From Xestospongia muta (lineage: Eukaryota; Porifera; Demospongiae; Haplosclerida; Petrosiidae): a DNA stretch of 64,000 bases. Positions 21,187 to 33,934 of this stretch are shown one piece after another (positions within the stretch are counted from its first letter, which is position 1; every line of letters begins with the position of its first letter). The DNA lies in NCBI GenBank assembly GCA_963693285.1, contig OY848923.1, forward strand, positions 6,342,920 to 6,406,919, written 5' to 3'. The notes beneath the pieces are model-generated. The model searched no databases. It was not told the DNA's origin and saw only the letters and a program-made list of their open reading frames with translations. The translations under genes were made by a program, and so were the position numbers.

Positions 21187-21250
21187 TTTTCAGCTATCTG
21201 TACTCTTTAAAGGATAAGAGCTTTGCTTTTTTATTAATGCTTGTGTTTGT
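21187..21250 (+). pseudogene. Receptor scrap, TM3 region
   Basis: About 60 bp resemble the TM2-TM3 coding segment of the receptors (GCTGTCTGTACTCTTCAAAG in intact genes), with deletions. It is embedded in non-coding DNA. Confidence 0.6.
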
Positions 21251-21477
21251 TAATGTCTTGATGACACAAGGCTGACCTGGGTTAGAAGGTGTGGCAACCC
21301 AGATTTTTTTTGATAGTAAATTGAAATCATCCTTGAGGAAATGATTCTGGATTGAATATTGCTTTAGTCTAAATGACTTATATTCTCTGTTTGACACAGC
21401 AAATTCCTATATTTATATAATTCTCTAATTGTAAACATGGTATGCAAATTCACTATTAATATACTATACACTCATTC

Positions 21478-21658
21478 ATTATTAATAACATCAACTGCAT
21501 ACAAAATAACATAGCTGCTAATATTTGCACATCATGGTCCCATATGACTTGACCACAACCTCCATCATTGGATGCATTGACACCATCATAGTGTACTGTG
21601 AATAGTCCTCCTAGAATAATATCTTTATCTTTATGATCTTGCATTCCACTTATTTCAT
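21478..21658 (-). pseudogene. Inverted subfamily B receptor fragment (start of LBD)
   Basis: On the minus strand this reads a subfamily B LBD start: MQDHKDKDIILGGLF, then VHYDGVNASNDGGCG. It lacks the signal peptide and ends after about 60 codons. The adjacent 21690-21850 is the reverse complement of the repeats that lie upstream of intact subfamily B genes, so a block of gene start plus leader was moved in inverted orientation. Confidence 0.8.
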
Positions 21659-21689
21659 ATTTAGAAAATATATGATTATGCTAATACAG

Positions 21690-22550
21690 TTGTCCTCTAC
21701 TTATATATCAAATTTCATTGATGAATAGCTGACAATACAGACTCAATGTTCACATATTACATCACATATATTACATGCTAAACATCTCACATATTACTTA
21801 CTCAATGTATGCTATGATTATAGCACTATAGTATACACTGATGATTTAATATACAGCTGTATCTATTAATTGTGTACAAACCCCATCAGGGGGTCCATTG
21901 ACATTATCTTCATTATTTTTATAAATGTTTTCAACACAAACTTGCTAAGATGACAGCAAGAGATTTTCTTACTAACATTATATAGTAGATGGACACTAAG
22001 ATGTTATGGTAAAATAATGCTAAATTGTTACTACAAGATCATTTGATAAAAGAATGAAGAAATTAATATCGTAGCTAGTTATGTAGAGTTTAATTCAATT
22101 AAAGACAATATAACTTCCTAGAGAACTAAAGCTGACAGCAAAAATTGGTAATCTGTATAACTATTAGTGGTAGGTGTGCTGCACACACTTTATGGGGGAT
22201 GTTGATACATTTAGTCATGCCCTCTTTAAATTAAACCAGATATAATTATCTGAATCGCTCCATAACTATTATTTTTATTGTATTCTCTTCATTATTATAT
22301 TTCTGTTATAGTGTAAATGGTTTTTGTCAGTGCATGATAAGTTGTACCAAATCATATTGTCAAATATGAAATAGTAGAAAGTATACATACTGTGATTACA
22401 TTGCAATACTGGTGATATCACATGACATTGTAGCTCTGTGTTTGATGCATTTGTAAACATAAATGTTTAGCTTCTCTATATGAAACAAATTTTAAGTAGA
22501 AGCAATGACCAACTATGCCAATGTTATTATATTGTTTTAACTAAAATATT
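21690..22550. repeat. Inverted upstream repeats and spacer
   Basis: 21690-21850 is an inverted, degenerate copy of the subfamily B upstream repeats (TAGTGCTATAATCAT motif). 21935-22110 resembles the 3' flank of subfamily C (GCAAGAGATTTTCTTACTAACATTA). The rest shows no coding content. Confidence 0.6.
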
Positions 22551-22554
22551 GTAA

Positions 22555-24500
22555 AATGTTGCTATCTACATAATGAAACTGGAAAAAACATAATTGATAT
22601 AGCTATTGTGTATATGTCAAACAGAATTAAAGCTGTGTTTTTTAGTATTTTAACAAAACAATGAAAGTGTATGAAGGCAAACAATCAATCATTTTATAAT
22701 ATCATTTTAATTCTATTAAATTTTGTGAAGAAAACATATAATTTATATAGTAAACCTGTAAATTTATATACTGAGGCTTATAGCTACTGCCTACATAGAT
22801 AGCTACAGCTCTATACAAGCTAAACAAACACAGTCATTTAATATAGTACTAGTAAGAGCAAGAGTAGCATTTGCAAAGATGTTGCCTATCACTACAGACA
22901 TAGCTCAGTTAGGTATTATTTGTAAAGTTCCTCAACTGTCTGTAGTGACTGACTTCTTTAAATTGTAACTTTATATAGTTAATACTCATTGTTATGTATT
23001 CTATTGCACACATTATTCACTAATTTAATTACTGAGGAAAGATTTAAGGAGTTTAATTGTACTAATGTGTATTTTTAAAATACAACTTGATGATACACAT
23101 AAAAGCAAGCAATATATACTTGTGGAACTATTCACAACACATCTTTTGAATAAAGATCAATCTTTCCATGTCTGTTAATTTTAGTTAAAAACAAATGATT
23201 TTAATTAGTTAGAAAACGATCAGTGTTCTATTGGAATGCTTTATGTCTTTGTAGTGATTCATGGAAAAATCTGACAGAGATAAATATAGTAAGCATATGC
23301 AACAATAATTAATTAAACAATTACACAATATATCTACATAATGTTTTCCAAGAACATATGTTTAGTGTAACCTGTTATATACTAAATAATAATGTTATTA
23401 TAATAGTGGTGAAAATATTATACAACTTTATTTACAGATATCATACACCATGGTGTTAACCACAAGCATATTGATATTTTCTTTCAAAGTTTGCTACATT
23501 GCCAGATGAGTTAGTATGTATGTTGTTGTGTACTAGAACTATAATTAAGCTTAGCTCAAAGTAACTAAACTAAACTAACTAAATTATTATAGAATGTTAA
23601 TATTTTACATAATGAAACAGAAAAGACACCTGATATAATGATAGTGTGTATGTCAAATAGAATTAAAGCTATAAATATTTTCTTTAATATACTATGTAAC
23701 AATGAAAGTGTATAAATGAAAGGAAACAATCAGCCATTGTTATCATATCATTTTAATTCTATTAAATTTGTAAAATGAAACTGGAAAAGATGTAATACAT
23801 ATAGCTACAGTGTATATGTCAAAATAGAATTAAAGCATAACATTTAACATTTTAACATAACAATAAATGTGCATGAAAGTAAACAATCAATTATTGTTAT
23901 CATATCACTTAATTCTATTATTTTTTTGATGAAAAGACATAATTAATTGATATAAGTAATTTATATACTGAGACTTATAGTTACTGCCTACATAGATAGC
24001 TACAGCTCTATACAAGCTGAACAAATACAGCCATTTAATATAGTACTGGTGAGAGCAACTCTAACATTTGCAAAGATGTTGGCTATTACTACATACATAG
24101 CTCAGTTAGGTATTATTTGTAAAATTACTTAACTGTTGTGACTGACTTCTTTAAATTGTAATTTTATGTAGTTATATATTTATTCAGTTTTACTGCACAC
24201 ATTATTCAATATTTTAATTACTGAGCAAAGATTTATGGACTATAATTGTACTAATGTGGCTTTTTAAAGTAAACCTTGATACAAACAGAAACAAATAGTA
24301 ACAGGAACTACTTATGTAATTAGAGAACTATTCACAACAAGTGTGTTATAATAATGGTCAATATACTATGCAATTTTATCATACACTATGATGTTACTCC
24401 ATGTATATCCATGCATATTGATATTTTCTTTCAAAATTTGTTGCATAGCCAGCAGAATTGGTATGTATGTTGTTGTGCTGAGATATTAGAACTATAACTA
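22555..24500. repeat. Tandem, diverged intergenic repeat, period about 1.2 kb, with about 185-bp subrepeats
   Basis: 22750-22960 (CTACATAGATAGCTACAGCT) reappears at 23958-24130. The block beginning ATGAAACTGGAAAAG recurs near 22575, 23610 and 23775, and also upstream of both subfamily B genes (13600, 25073). The TTTACAGATATCATA repeat lies at the end of each unit. There is no coding frame. Confidence 0.7.
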
Positions 24501-25381
24501 AGTTTAACAAAACTAATACTGAAAAAACATATTCTTTAGTAACAATATCAATAGTATAATTCCCAATAACAAACTATATATATATAAATAACTGAATTCA
24601 TTTCAATACCAAAGAACACTACCGTGAGTAAAAGTATAGTCAGTTCCTTTTAGACAAATCACTGCTTTTTTTTAATTATTATAGTATACTATTCTATGTA
24701 ATCAGCAAAAGTAATAGCCATCATTTAACTGCTTGTTGCTTGAATATTCTTATACTCCTTCCTGTTTTCCTCATTCCTAACATAAAATTTGGCAGTGCGT
24801 GAAATATTGTGAACAAGTGGTATTTGTCTGTAAGTACATAATTAATAGTTACAGCTGTATATTACATGGTCAGTGTATACTATAGTGCTATAATCATAGT
24901 ATACATTGAGTATGTAAAATGTGACATGTTTAATATGTAATTAGTGAGATATTTAACTCAGCATTAAGTCTGTACTGCCAGCTATTCTTCAATGAACCGT
25001 GGTATACAGGTAGAGGACAACTGTACTAGTTTAATCATATAATGTCTAAATATGAAATAATGCTGTTAAAGAAATGAAACTGGAAAAGAAGTATGTTTAC
25101 TGATATACTATGTCAAAACGTCATATTAAGTTAGTGCTAATGAACCTGTAGCTTTTAAAACAAATGATGAAATTGATTGAATTGGAAAATAAACAGCCAT
25201 AATTATTATAATATAATTGATATAGTTATATTGTTTACTGTTTTGGTCTTTCATATATGAATACAAGTTGATAGTCAGTCACTTCAAAAAATGCAAAATA
25301 TACTCATAGTATGATTGTGTTTTAAAGTTGCCTGCTGTTATATAAACAGTGAGTTTAGCTACTGGGGAGAAAAACTCAGTC
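24501..25381. repeat. Leader region duplicated with subfamily B
   Basis: 24500-25380 matches 12790-13927 in order, minus the extra copies of the 140-bp repeat. It includes a TATATAAACAGT box at about 25336-25347, roughly 35 bp before the pseudogene start codon. Confidence 0.8.
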
Positions 25382-28106
25382 ATGGCTTTGATCTGTGTCT
25401 ATCTTGTTGTCCTCTTTCAAGTGGTACCAGTCATCTTTGCTCATGATGTTCAGTATCACTATGGTGTTGCTGCTACGCCTGTTATCAAGGATGGTCGAAT
25501 ACGTGGAATGCAAGATCGTGAAGGTAAAGATATTATTCTAGGAGGGCTATTCACTGTACATTATGATGGCGTCAATGCATCCAATGATGGCGTTTGTGGT
25601 CAAGTCACTTGGGATCATGGTATACAAACGTTAGAAGCAATGTTGTATGCAATAGATGTCATTAATAGTGACCCAGACTTACTGCCTAATATAACATTAG
25701 GTTTTGACATAAGCGATACTTGTAAACGTGAAAATGTCGCCTTGATGAAACTATTGATTTCGTGTTTTCAAATGGCCAACTAGAACTGGAGAGTTGTCAC
25801 AGTTTAATAGTTGGTAACATTTCCACTTCAGCGCCAGTATCAGCTGTTATAGGAGGGTTTGAAAGTTTCGTATCTATCCCGGTGGCTGGTTTTCTACGTC
25901 TTTTTGAGATGCCACAAATAAGCTATGGTTCGTCCTCGACTGTGTTAAATAATCGAGAAAAATACACCTATTTTTATCGTACTTTTCCTCCCGATGATAA
26001 CCAGGCAGGTGCTATGATTGATTTTATTTTATACTTTGGATGGGACCATGTTTCCACAATTAATTCAAATAATCTCTATGGTCAACCTGGTATTGAACAA
26101 TTTCATAAACTTGCTAAAGATAAAAACATTTGTATAGATCTTTATGAAGCTATTACGGATGAGTTCGAATAGTCCGATTACCGGGCATTAGCGAGCAAGT
26201 TAATGAACTCAACCGCTGATATCGTCGTACTTTTTGCATCCGGACATCATGCAGAATATATACTAACTGCACTTCGAAATCTTCAACTAGAATTAAACAA
26301 GACAAGACACTTTTTATGGCTTGCAAGCGATGCTTGGGCTGAATTTAAAGACCCACAATACAGTGAAATTACAGCTGGTAGATTTGGATTTATTCCTTTA
26401 TCAGAAACCATCCATCCTTTTAATTACTATTTTTCAAAACTACTTCCAAACACTAACTTGCGTAATCCTTGGTTTGAAGATCTCTACAATGAAGTTTACA
26501 AATGTTCCATCAATTGCAGTAATGCAAGCTTGACAGATCACAGTGAGTATAAACAATTTTCACTTGTCCCACTTGTTATTGATGCTGTTTACAGTGCAGC
26601 TCATGCACTCAACGACTTCTTCAATGACAACTGTAATAAGCCACTTATATGGTTCTTAGACAATCAGACTTGTCTAGGACAAACTGAAGAGCTGAGTGGT
26701 AAAATATTGCTAGAGTATATTAAAAATGTGTCTTTTACCAGTCCAACTGGCAATCAGGTAAAGTTTGATGATAAGGGTAATGTTGAAGCAAAGTATAGGA
26801 TTTGGAACTATCAGGTGGAGAGAGCTTGCCAAACATGTAGCAATACATACAAGTTAGTTAATGTTGGATATTGGGATGCAACTGCTGCATCAACAAACCG
26901 TCTCAAGCTTAATTCTAATGTCACCAAACAGTTTGGTTTCAACGAATCAGGTGATGTATAGATCAACTCAACTCTCAATGTCAGGCTTGTAGTCTTGGAT
27001 TTATTAAACGTGAAGTGGTGGCATCTTGTTGTGGTACCTGTGACCCTTGTCTTGGACAAAACTACACTAACACTACTTCTTCAAAAGAATGTCAAATATG
27101 TCCTCAATACATGTGGGGTAATAAACCTCTTATTGGTAGTAATGGTTGTGTAGATATAGAAGAGTCATTTCTTAAACCTTCTGATGGATGGTCTATTGTA
27201 CTAATAGTGTTAGCTATAATTGGATTATTAGCTGTAGTATTTGTGATTGGAGTCTTCATATATTTCTGGAACACACCAATTGTAAAGTCATCAGGACGAG
27301 AACAAATGATACTACTACTAAGTGGAATAACTCTTTGTTTTCTAATAACAGTTGTATTTATTCCAAAACCTTCTGTGGCTGTCTGTACTCTTCAAAGGAT
27401 AGGAGCATGGTTTTGTTTTTCATTAATTGTCTGTGCTGTATTCATTAAACTGGTTCGGATTACTCGAATATTTCTGCAGAAGACCATTTCTTCTAAACCC
27501 AAGTTTATCTCACCAAAGCATCAAATTTTGTTTACATTTCTATTAGTAGAAATTCAAATGGTTTTTGAACTAATATCTCTAATTGTTGTCCATCCTGGTG
27601 TGGAAAAAAATCAAGTGAATGATACACAGAACACTAATGACTTTCCTATACTTGCTCTCCAATGTACCACACCTCATATTGCATTATTGGTTGTACAAAT
27701 GCTGTACTTTTCTGCTCTAATGATTGCAAGTAATAGACTAGCAGTCTTGACAATTCGATTTCCTCAGAATTTTAATGAATCTAAGTATGTGGCATTTTCT
27801 ACATTTTCACTGGGTCTTATATGGATAGCATTCATCATAACGTTTTTAACCACTGATGCCCAGTTTCAACCAGCTGTTATATCATTAGCTATTCAACTAA
27901 GTGCTTTGGCTGTTTTAGTATGCCTGTTTGGTCCACGAATCTTTATAATGATATTCTGGCCTGATCGAAATGTGTTGACAACCACTACTGTAACTCCTAG
28001 TGGTCCTACAAATAAGTCATTCAACATACCAAGTGAGAATCATCCTTCAACAAACACAACTGTTGTGACATTTAATTCATCAACTACTGAATTTGAAGAT
28101 AAATAA
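25382..28106 (+). pseudogene. Subfamily B receptor broken by three lesions
   Basis: A near-complete copy of the gene at 13928-16654, starting MALICVYLVVLF. Compared with it there is a 1-nt deletion near 25745 (CTTGATG for CTTGGATG), a nonsense change TCG to TAG at 26170-26172, and a net 1-nt loss near 26954 (GATGTATAG for GATATTATAG). All three fall before the 7TM half, which stays open to 28106 and ends EFEDK. The tail and 7TM are still very similar to the intact copy, so inactivation looks recent. Sequencing error could explain one indel but hardly all three. Confidence 0.88.
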
Positions 28107-29351
28107 TTACATACTATACATACATTAACTGTTGCTATCATGTAACTCATTTTTTGTAATTACCATTAGTTATATTAGTTTGTTATGTCACTAGCTGCTA
28201 ACATTTTTGTTTTGAGTGCAAATTGATCACGATTTTCAAATGCAGTAAATACACTGTTATCATATATTAAATACAATTGAAAAGATTGTTTATACATGTA
28301 AACATATATTATCAAAGCACAAACAGTCCACATTGTACACATGGATGCTATAAAATGTCCATTAACTTTGTTGATATATATAGGTGCTAATTAAACTATG
28401 AAGGATGTTTATACTACTGTCAAAATTAAACATCTTTGTCAAAGAGGATGTTAGTTATAATAATTATAAATTTAGCTTAATATATGTATAAATGTACATT
28501 ATATATGAATACTTATCATGATTGGAACAAGGGATTCTTGTCTCAGATATATATGCATAGAGGTAAACAGATCATTGTTGTTAGAGTTCCTATGAAACCC
28601 AGCACAAAGTTTTATTTTTAAACTTGAACATCAGGCACAGGACAGGGTTATGTTATAGTAGCTAGGCTACATTACTGGGTTACAATGATATATAGTGGAG
28701 TAAAATAGTTATAGCTTGCAGCAAATTAGTTTACTTGTGTACATATACATAATAATAACACTGACATTAACACATTATAAACATGCATATTATAAGTGCT
28801 TATTAATTAACTTTGTCATTATATATAAGACCTAGAATATGAAAGATGTTTACGACTAGATGTAGCATAACAATTATAAATTTAACTTGCTGTACTACTG
28901 TGATATATACAATTAATATAATTATTTGTTTTAATTTTGTAACATGACTTTGTCTCTAAGTAAATCATGTATGTTGGCCCAAAATGATTTCTTCACAACT
29001 ATGATCTTGTATTCCCCTGATATAGCTATATATGACATGAATAGTCTCATGCAATGTATATGTCATCTTATTTTAAATAGATCTACAGCTTTTTATTTTT
29101 CATAACAATAAAATGCCTCAGTAATTAAAAACAGTATCTGTAAGATCTTTGGCTATTATCATGCTTCCATATTTGGGCAAAACATGGTTATAGATTGTAA
29201 ATTAATTATGACAAATGCATATGAGAAATACCAACATGACACCTAAGTGTCTGTTTTTATATTGGTAAGCAAAAGTGTCATGTCAAAAGTGTATGCTAAT
29301 ATCTCAGATTCAGCATTTAAAACAGTTTTTTTAAAGTTAATCATAACAAGC
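28107..29351. other. Intergenic; mixed subfamily B and A flanks
   Basis: 28107-28515 copies the flank at 16655-17060. 28520-28720 instead resembles the 3' flank of subfamily A genes (compare 32280-32450), including the start of a decamer-like stretch. This suggests a lost subfamily A gene or a recombination join. 29150-29350 matches promoter-side DNA of other subfamily A genes. Confidence 0.6.
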
Positions 29352-29359
29352 TATATAAC
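29352..29359 (+). promoter_or_regulatory. TATA-like box, subfamily A
   Basis: TATATAAC in the AACAAGCTATATAACCATAA context lies 56 bp before the ATG at 29416, aligned with the TATATAAA box of the gene at 17713. Confidence 0.5.
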
Positions 29360-29415
29360 CATAAGACGTAACATCATCTCACCTTTTACATCAACAAGTG
29401 GAAAGATTGTTTAAC

Positions 29416-32097
29416 ATGAAGTGGACTCTTTTCTTTCTTTTTGTATTCTTTCAGTTCTTTTTACTGACTGAGAGTGCAGTTCAGTATTGTTATGGCACTC
29501 ATTCTGGATCTGTTATCACAAAAGATGAAGGTACTAGAATAAGTGCCATACAAGATCTTGAAGATAAGGACATCATTTTAGGTGGGTTACTAAGAGTACA
29601 TAAAAGTGATGGTAGTGGAAAATGCGGTGACATTTTTTTAGACAAGAGTTTGGAAAATTTGGAGGCTGTTTTGTTTGCTATTGATCTTGTTAACAATGAC
29701 CCTCACGTTTTACCTAATATAACACTTGGTTATGATATCAGAGATACTTGTGTAAGTGAGAATATAGCTCTTGATGAAAGTGTTGACTTTGTGTATTCAA
29801 ATTGTCACTTAGAACTTGAAAGTTGCTTTAATTATGATTTGGACAAGAACATTTCAATTAAACCTCCAGTTGTGGCTGTTATTGGAGCAATAAATAGCTA
29901 TATATCTATTCCACTTGCTAGTTTCTTTCGTGTATTCAACATGCCTCAAGTTAGTTTTACATCATCATCTCCTCTTTTGAGTAATCGTGATCTTTACACT
30001 TACTTTTATCGTACTGTACCTCCAGGTAATCTTCAGTCTCAAGCAATGATTGACATAATAAAATACTTTGGTTGGGAATACGTCTCAACTATTTATTCAA
30101 ATAATTTATATGGCCGACCTGGTATTGATGAGTTTCATAATCTAGCAAAAGGAAAAGATTTGTGCATTGATTTTAATAAAGGTATTGATGATAGCACTGA
30201 CTATGTCCTTCTGGCTAAAAACTTAATGAATACCACTGCAAATGTTGTCGTATTGTTTGCTTCAGCTCATCATGCTGAAATGCTGTTGACAGAAATGCAA
30301 ACATTGTACTCTTCTAGTACTTCTAAAAGGAGGTTCCTGTGGATTGCAAGTGGTAGTTGGTCTCAAGAACTTGATACCAAATACAAGGATGTTACAATAG
30401 GAAAATGGGGCACAGCACCTTATTCTGAGAAAGTTCCTCTTTTTGATAAGTATTACTCACAATTAACTCCAGCAACTAACGCACGTAATCCATGGTTTTG
30501 TGAATTTTATGAGCGCTATTACGACTGCAGTATTGGTGTTAACTGTAGTAATACGAGCATTGTAAATGATTCTAGATATACTTTTCACCAGGATTCTTAT
30601 GATGGTACTGCTATTGATGCTGTTTATAGTGTAGCTCATGCAATAAATAACTTCTTAAATGATAACTGTAATCAACCATTAGTGTGGTATCCTGAGAATC
30701 AAACATGTCTTGGACAAAATCGAGCATTAAACGGCTCAAATCTTTTAGAGTATATAAAGAATGTAAACTTTACCAGTCCAACTGGCAATGAAGTATATTT
30801 TAATGAGCATGGCAGCGTAAAACCTAAATACAATATCTACAATTACCAGGTAGTATCTTCATGTCAAAATTGTAGCAAATCATTTGAGATTATAAATGTT
30901 GGGTATTGGGATGGCAACTTACCACAACATCAACTTAAATTAAATCCCAATATTACAAAGCAATTTGGTCTGAATGAATCAAGTGATATTATGTATCAAC
31001 TGAAATCACAATGTCAGAGCTGTAATCCTGGTTATATTGAACAAAAAATCATGTCATCTTGTTGTGGAATCTGCAGTCCTTGTCTTGGACAAAAATACAC
31101 TAACACTACCTCTTCAACAGAATGTCAAATATGTCCTCAATATATGTGGGGTAATGACCCTCTCACTGGTAGTAATAGTTGTATAGATATTGAAGAGTCA
31201 TATCTTAAACCTTCTGATGGATGGTCTATTGTACTAATATTGTTAGCTATAATTGGATTATTAGCTGTAGTATTTGTGAGTGGAGTCTTCATATATTTCT
31301 GGAACACACCAATTGTAAAGTCATCAGGGCGAGAACAAATGGTACTACTTCTGAGTGGAATAATGCTTTGTTTTCTAATAACATTCGTGTTTATTCCAAA
31401 ACCTTCTGTAGCTGTCTGTACTCTTCAAAGGATGGGAGCAATGTTTTGCTTTTCATTAATTGTCTGTGCTGTATTCATTAAACTAATACGAATTGCTCGA
31501 ATATTTATACAGAAAAACATTACTTCTAGGTCCAAGTTTATCTCTCCAATACATCAGCTTTTGTTTACATTTTTATTGGTAGGAATTCAAATGGTTCTGG
31601 AAGTAATATCTCTAATTGTTGTCCATCCTGGTGTGGCCAAAATTCAAGTGAATGATACACAGAACACTAATGACTTTCCAGTACTTGTTCTCCAATGTAC
31701 CACACCTCATATTGCATTACTGTCTATACAAATGGTGTACTTTTCTGCTCTAATGATTGCAAGTAATGCACTAGCCATCTTGACAATTCGATTTCCCCAA
31801 AACTTCAATGAGTCTAGGTATGTGGCATTTTCTACATTTTCACTGGGTCTTATATGGATAGCATTCATCATAACATATTTTACCACTGATGCCCAGTTTC
31901 AATCAGCTGTGATATCATTATCTATTCAACTAAGTGCTTTGGCTGTTCTAGTATGTTTGTTTGGTCCACGAATCTTCATAATGATAGTTTGGCCAAGTCA
32001 AAATGTAAAAAGTGGAAGTACAGCAGCTAAAGGTATATCTTTCTCACTTGCAAAGCAAACAATGACAACTACAGAACAGCCCACACAGCCTGAATAA
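29416..32097 (+). CDS. mGluR-like class C GPCR, subfamily A, altered pocket (intact)
   Basis: An uninterrupted 893-residue receptor with the same layout as the gene at 17713: signal peptide (MKWTLFFLFVFF), LBD to about residue 525, nine-cysteine domain, 7TM from about 602, and a tail ending QPTQPE. Both acidic positions that in mGluR1 contact the ligand amino group are glycine here: VPPG instead of P-x-D, and WIASG instead of WIASD. The tyrosine of NLYG is kept. I infer that this receptor no longer binds a free amino acid in the classic way, or binds something else. The frame is clean and the 7TM hallmarks are intact, so the gene is probably functional. Confidence 0.92.
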   Translation: MKWTLFFLFVFFQFFLLTESAVQYCYGTHSGSVITKDEGTRISAIQDLEDKDIILGGLLRVHKSDGSGKCGDIFLDKSLENLEAVLFAIDLVNNDPHVLPNITLGYDIRDTCVSENIALDESVDFVYSNCHLELESCFNYDLDKNISIKPPVVAVIGAINSYISIPLASFFRVFNMPQVSFTSSSPLLSNRDLYTYFYRTVPPGNLQSQAMIDIIKYFGWEYVSTIYSNNLYGRPGIDEFHNLAKGKDLCIDFNKGIDDSTDYVLLAKNLMNTTANVVVLFASAHHAEMLLTEMQTLYSSSTSKRRFLWIASGSWSQELDTKYKDVTIGKWGTAPYSEKVPLFDKYYSQLTPATNARNPWFCEFYERYYDCSIGVNCSNTSIVNDSRYTFHQDSYDGTAIDAVYSVAHAINNFLNDNCNQPLVWYPENQTCLGQNRALNGSNLLEYIKNVNFTSPTGNEVYFNEHGSVKPKYNIYNYQVVSSCQNCSKSFEIINVGYWDGNLPQHQLKLNPNITKQFGLNESSDIMYQLKSQCQSCNPGYIEQKIMSSCCGICSPCLGQKYTNTTSSTECQICPQYMWGNDPLTGSNSCIDIEESYLKPSDGWSIVLILLAIIGLLAVVFVSGVFIYFWNTPIVKSSGREQMVLLLSGIMLCFLITFVFIPKPSVAVCTLQRMGAMFCFSLIVCAVFIKLIRIARIFIQKNITSRSKFISPIHQLLFTFLLVGIQMVLEVISLIVVHPGVAKIQVNDTQNTNDFPVLVLQCTTPHIALLSIQMVYFSALMIASNALAILTIRFPQNFNESRYVAFSTFSLGLIWIAFIITYFTTDAQFQSAVISLSIQLSALAVLVCLFGPRIFIMIVWPSQNVKSGSTAAKGISFSLAKQTMTTTEQPTQPE

Positions 32098-32439
32098 TGT
32101 TATTTTTAGCACAATGCAGTAAATGTTTATGTTTTTGTTTCTTTGCTGACATAACCTTAATTAGTTTGTCTTGTTACACAGTTAATTGAATTTTGTTTTT
32201 AAAAGCATTCCTGCTATATCTGTCATTACAATCATCTTACCTTGCTGGTTATATATAAATGTATATGCATACTCATTGTGATCATAATAGCATCGAGGCA
32301 TTATTATCTTGGGTATTCATGAAGGTAAACATATCATTGTTGCAGAAATACCTATGGAATCCCAGCAGAAAGTAAAATTTTACACTGAGACAGCAGACAC
32401 AGTACAAGGTCACAATAGGCTACAGTATTGGGTTAAAAT

Positions 32440-32600
32440 AATTTAAGTATATACAAAGGAGTAAAGTAGCAGTAGATTACAATTATTCACTGTAACTCTA
32501 ACCCACTGTAACCAACTGTAACAAACTGTAACCCACTGTCATCAACTTTAACCTACTACATAATTCACTGTGTCCTATTGTACCTACTGTAACCCACTGT
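32440..32600 (+). repeat. Decamer satellite, array 2
   Basis: Short imperfect repeats of ACTGTAACCY type lie about 350 bp downstream of the stop codon at 32097. Confidence 0.8.
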
Positions 32601-33019
32601 CTAGTCTAATACAAAGAACTCAGACAAATTAGCAAGTAATTGCAATCGAATCATTGCTACATAACAGGACAGACATAGAATGCAACAATATATTATTGAT
32701 ATTGTTAAAGTAACTTTAGTATAATTGAAAAATATCCTAAATTATTTTTCCCAGCTGTGTTATTATGTAAAGATGATGCAATTTCCATCCCTACTATTTT
32801 GTTTGCATTCTGACTACAGTGATAACTTCCTGTTGTTACAGGAAATTGGCTGGTTAGTTGGATGATTATAGTATACTGCTGGCAGATATTATAGCCTGTT
32901 TCCTGCTTTGATGTTCAACTTAATAATTATTGTATGACTGATAAGCTAACGACTGTAAGCCTAGCTATGATGCAACGAATAAAGTATCATAACAACTTTC
33001 TTGTAGCATTATGGAATTT
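32601..33019. other. Intergenic
   Basis: AT-rich sequence without coding frames or recognised repeats. Confidence 0.5.
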
Positions 33020-33855
33020 ATATTTTTTATTATTATTATTATTAATGTCACACACAGAAGGCTGCCCAGGCGCCAATGGCTTACAAGTGACAAATTAATT
33101 ACAAAATAAGATAAAGTATTGTGATTTAAATATAAATTTGGATTAAATAATAAACTTACAGTGACTGTAGTAAATTTTGAGTCATATGTTATTGTACTTA
33201 TGATAGAACAGGACAAAATGAGGTACATGTTCTACCGAATTTGTGTTACAAAGGGTTCATAGTCTATCCTTTAGATGTAGCTTTGGTGCATGAAAACACC
33301 CCTTCTCAACTGCTAGGGGTAGATGACCCACATATATGGCCGCCAGAGTCCAGCATCCCATCACGGACATGTTGGCTAGCACATAACTAGGTGGCAATGG
33401 TTGTAGTTCTGTATATATTACTAACTTACATCCTGACTCAGATGATGGATCTAAAAGTTTATTTAGTTGGGACTCCTAGTTCTCAATGGCTATAATGTAC
33501 ATTATATTATGTAGTTCTGAAAGTGTTGGTTTCCTGCTATTATTATATCCTCTTATTTTACACATTAATTTCATGCAATGCCTAGACCAAGTGTGTTTTC
33601 CTAAATTACCTAAGTCAATAGATTGTTTGAATAGACTCTGTAGTAAGGGGTTACATGTGTTACTTCTAATTGTATAAAGAGTTTAAGAATGATATTCATT
33701 TGTCTGTGATTATCCCCTGTTAAAGCAACTAGTGGCAGGGTCTTGTTACATCCTAAGAAGAAGCACATTGTATTGTTTTGTACAAATAGTTAACTGGGGA
33801 TGCTCTTGGTAGCCCCATATACAAGCACTGTAGTCTAATTGGATATAATTTATAT
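33020..33855 (-). mobile_element. LINE-type retrotransposon 3' fragment
   Basis: On the minus strand, broken frames between 33850 and 33200 read like the C-terminal end of a LINE reverse transcriptase. There is DYSACIWGY, then after a frameshift CFFLGCNKTLPLVALTGD, then a part corresponding to the family's late cysteine region (LCNTNSVEHVPHFVL). A non-coding 3' tail ends in (TAA)n at 33027-33045, as in LINEs of the CR1/L2 type. The element is 5'-truncated and carries several stops, so it is dead. The family is inferred from residue pattern only. Confidence 0.6.
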
Positions 33856-33934
33856 ATATTATAAAAAATATTAATATATTAATACTTAATATTTATATAA
33901 CAATGTATATGTCTTATAAAGGAACCCACCAAAC

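Noticed and set aside
22860..22970. Short plus-strand open stretch near FAKMLPITTDIAQLG
   Set aside because: It looked faintly like an LBD segment, but the tandem copy at 24060 has stops and no flanking receptor sequence is present.
33486..33677. 63-codon plus-strand frame
   Set aside because: It lies on the opposite strand of the LINE remnant and shows no coding character of its own.
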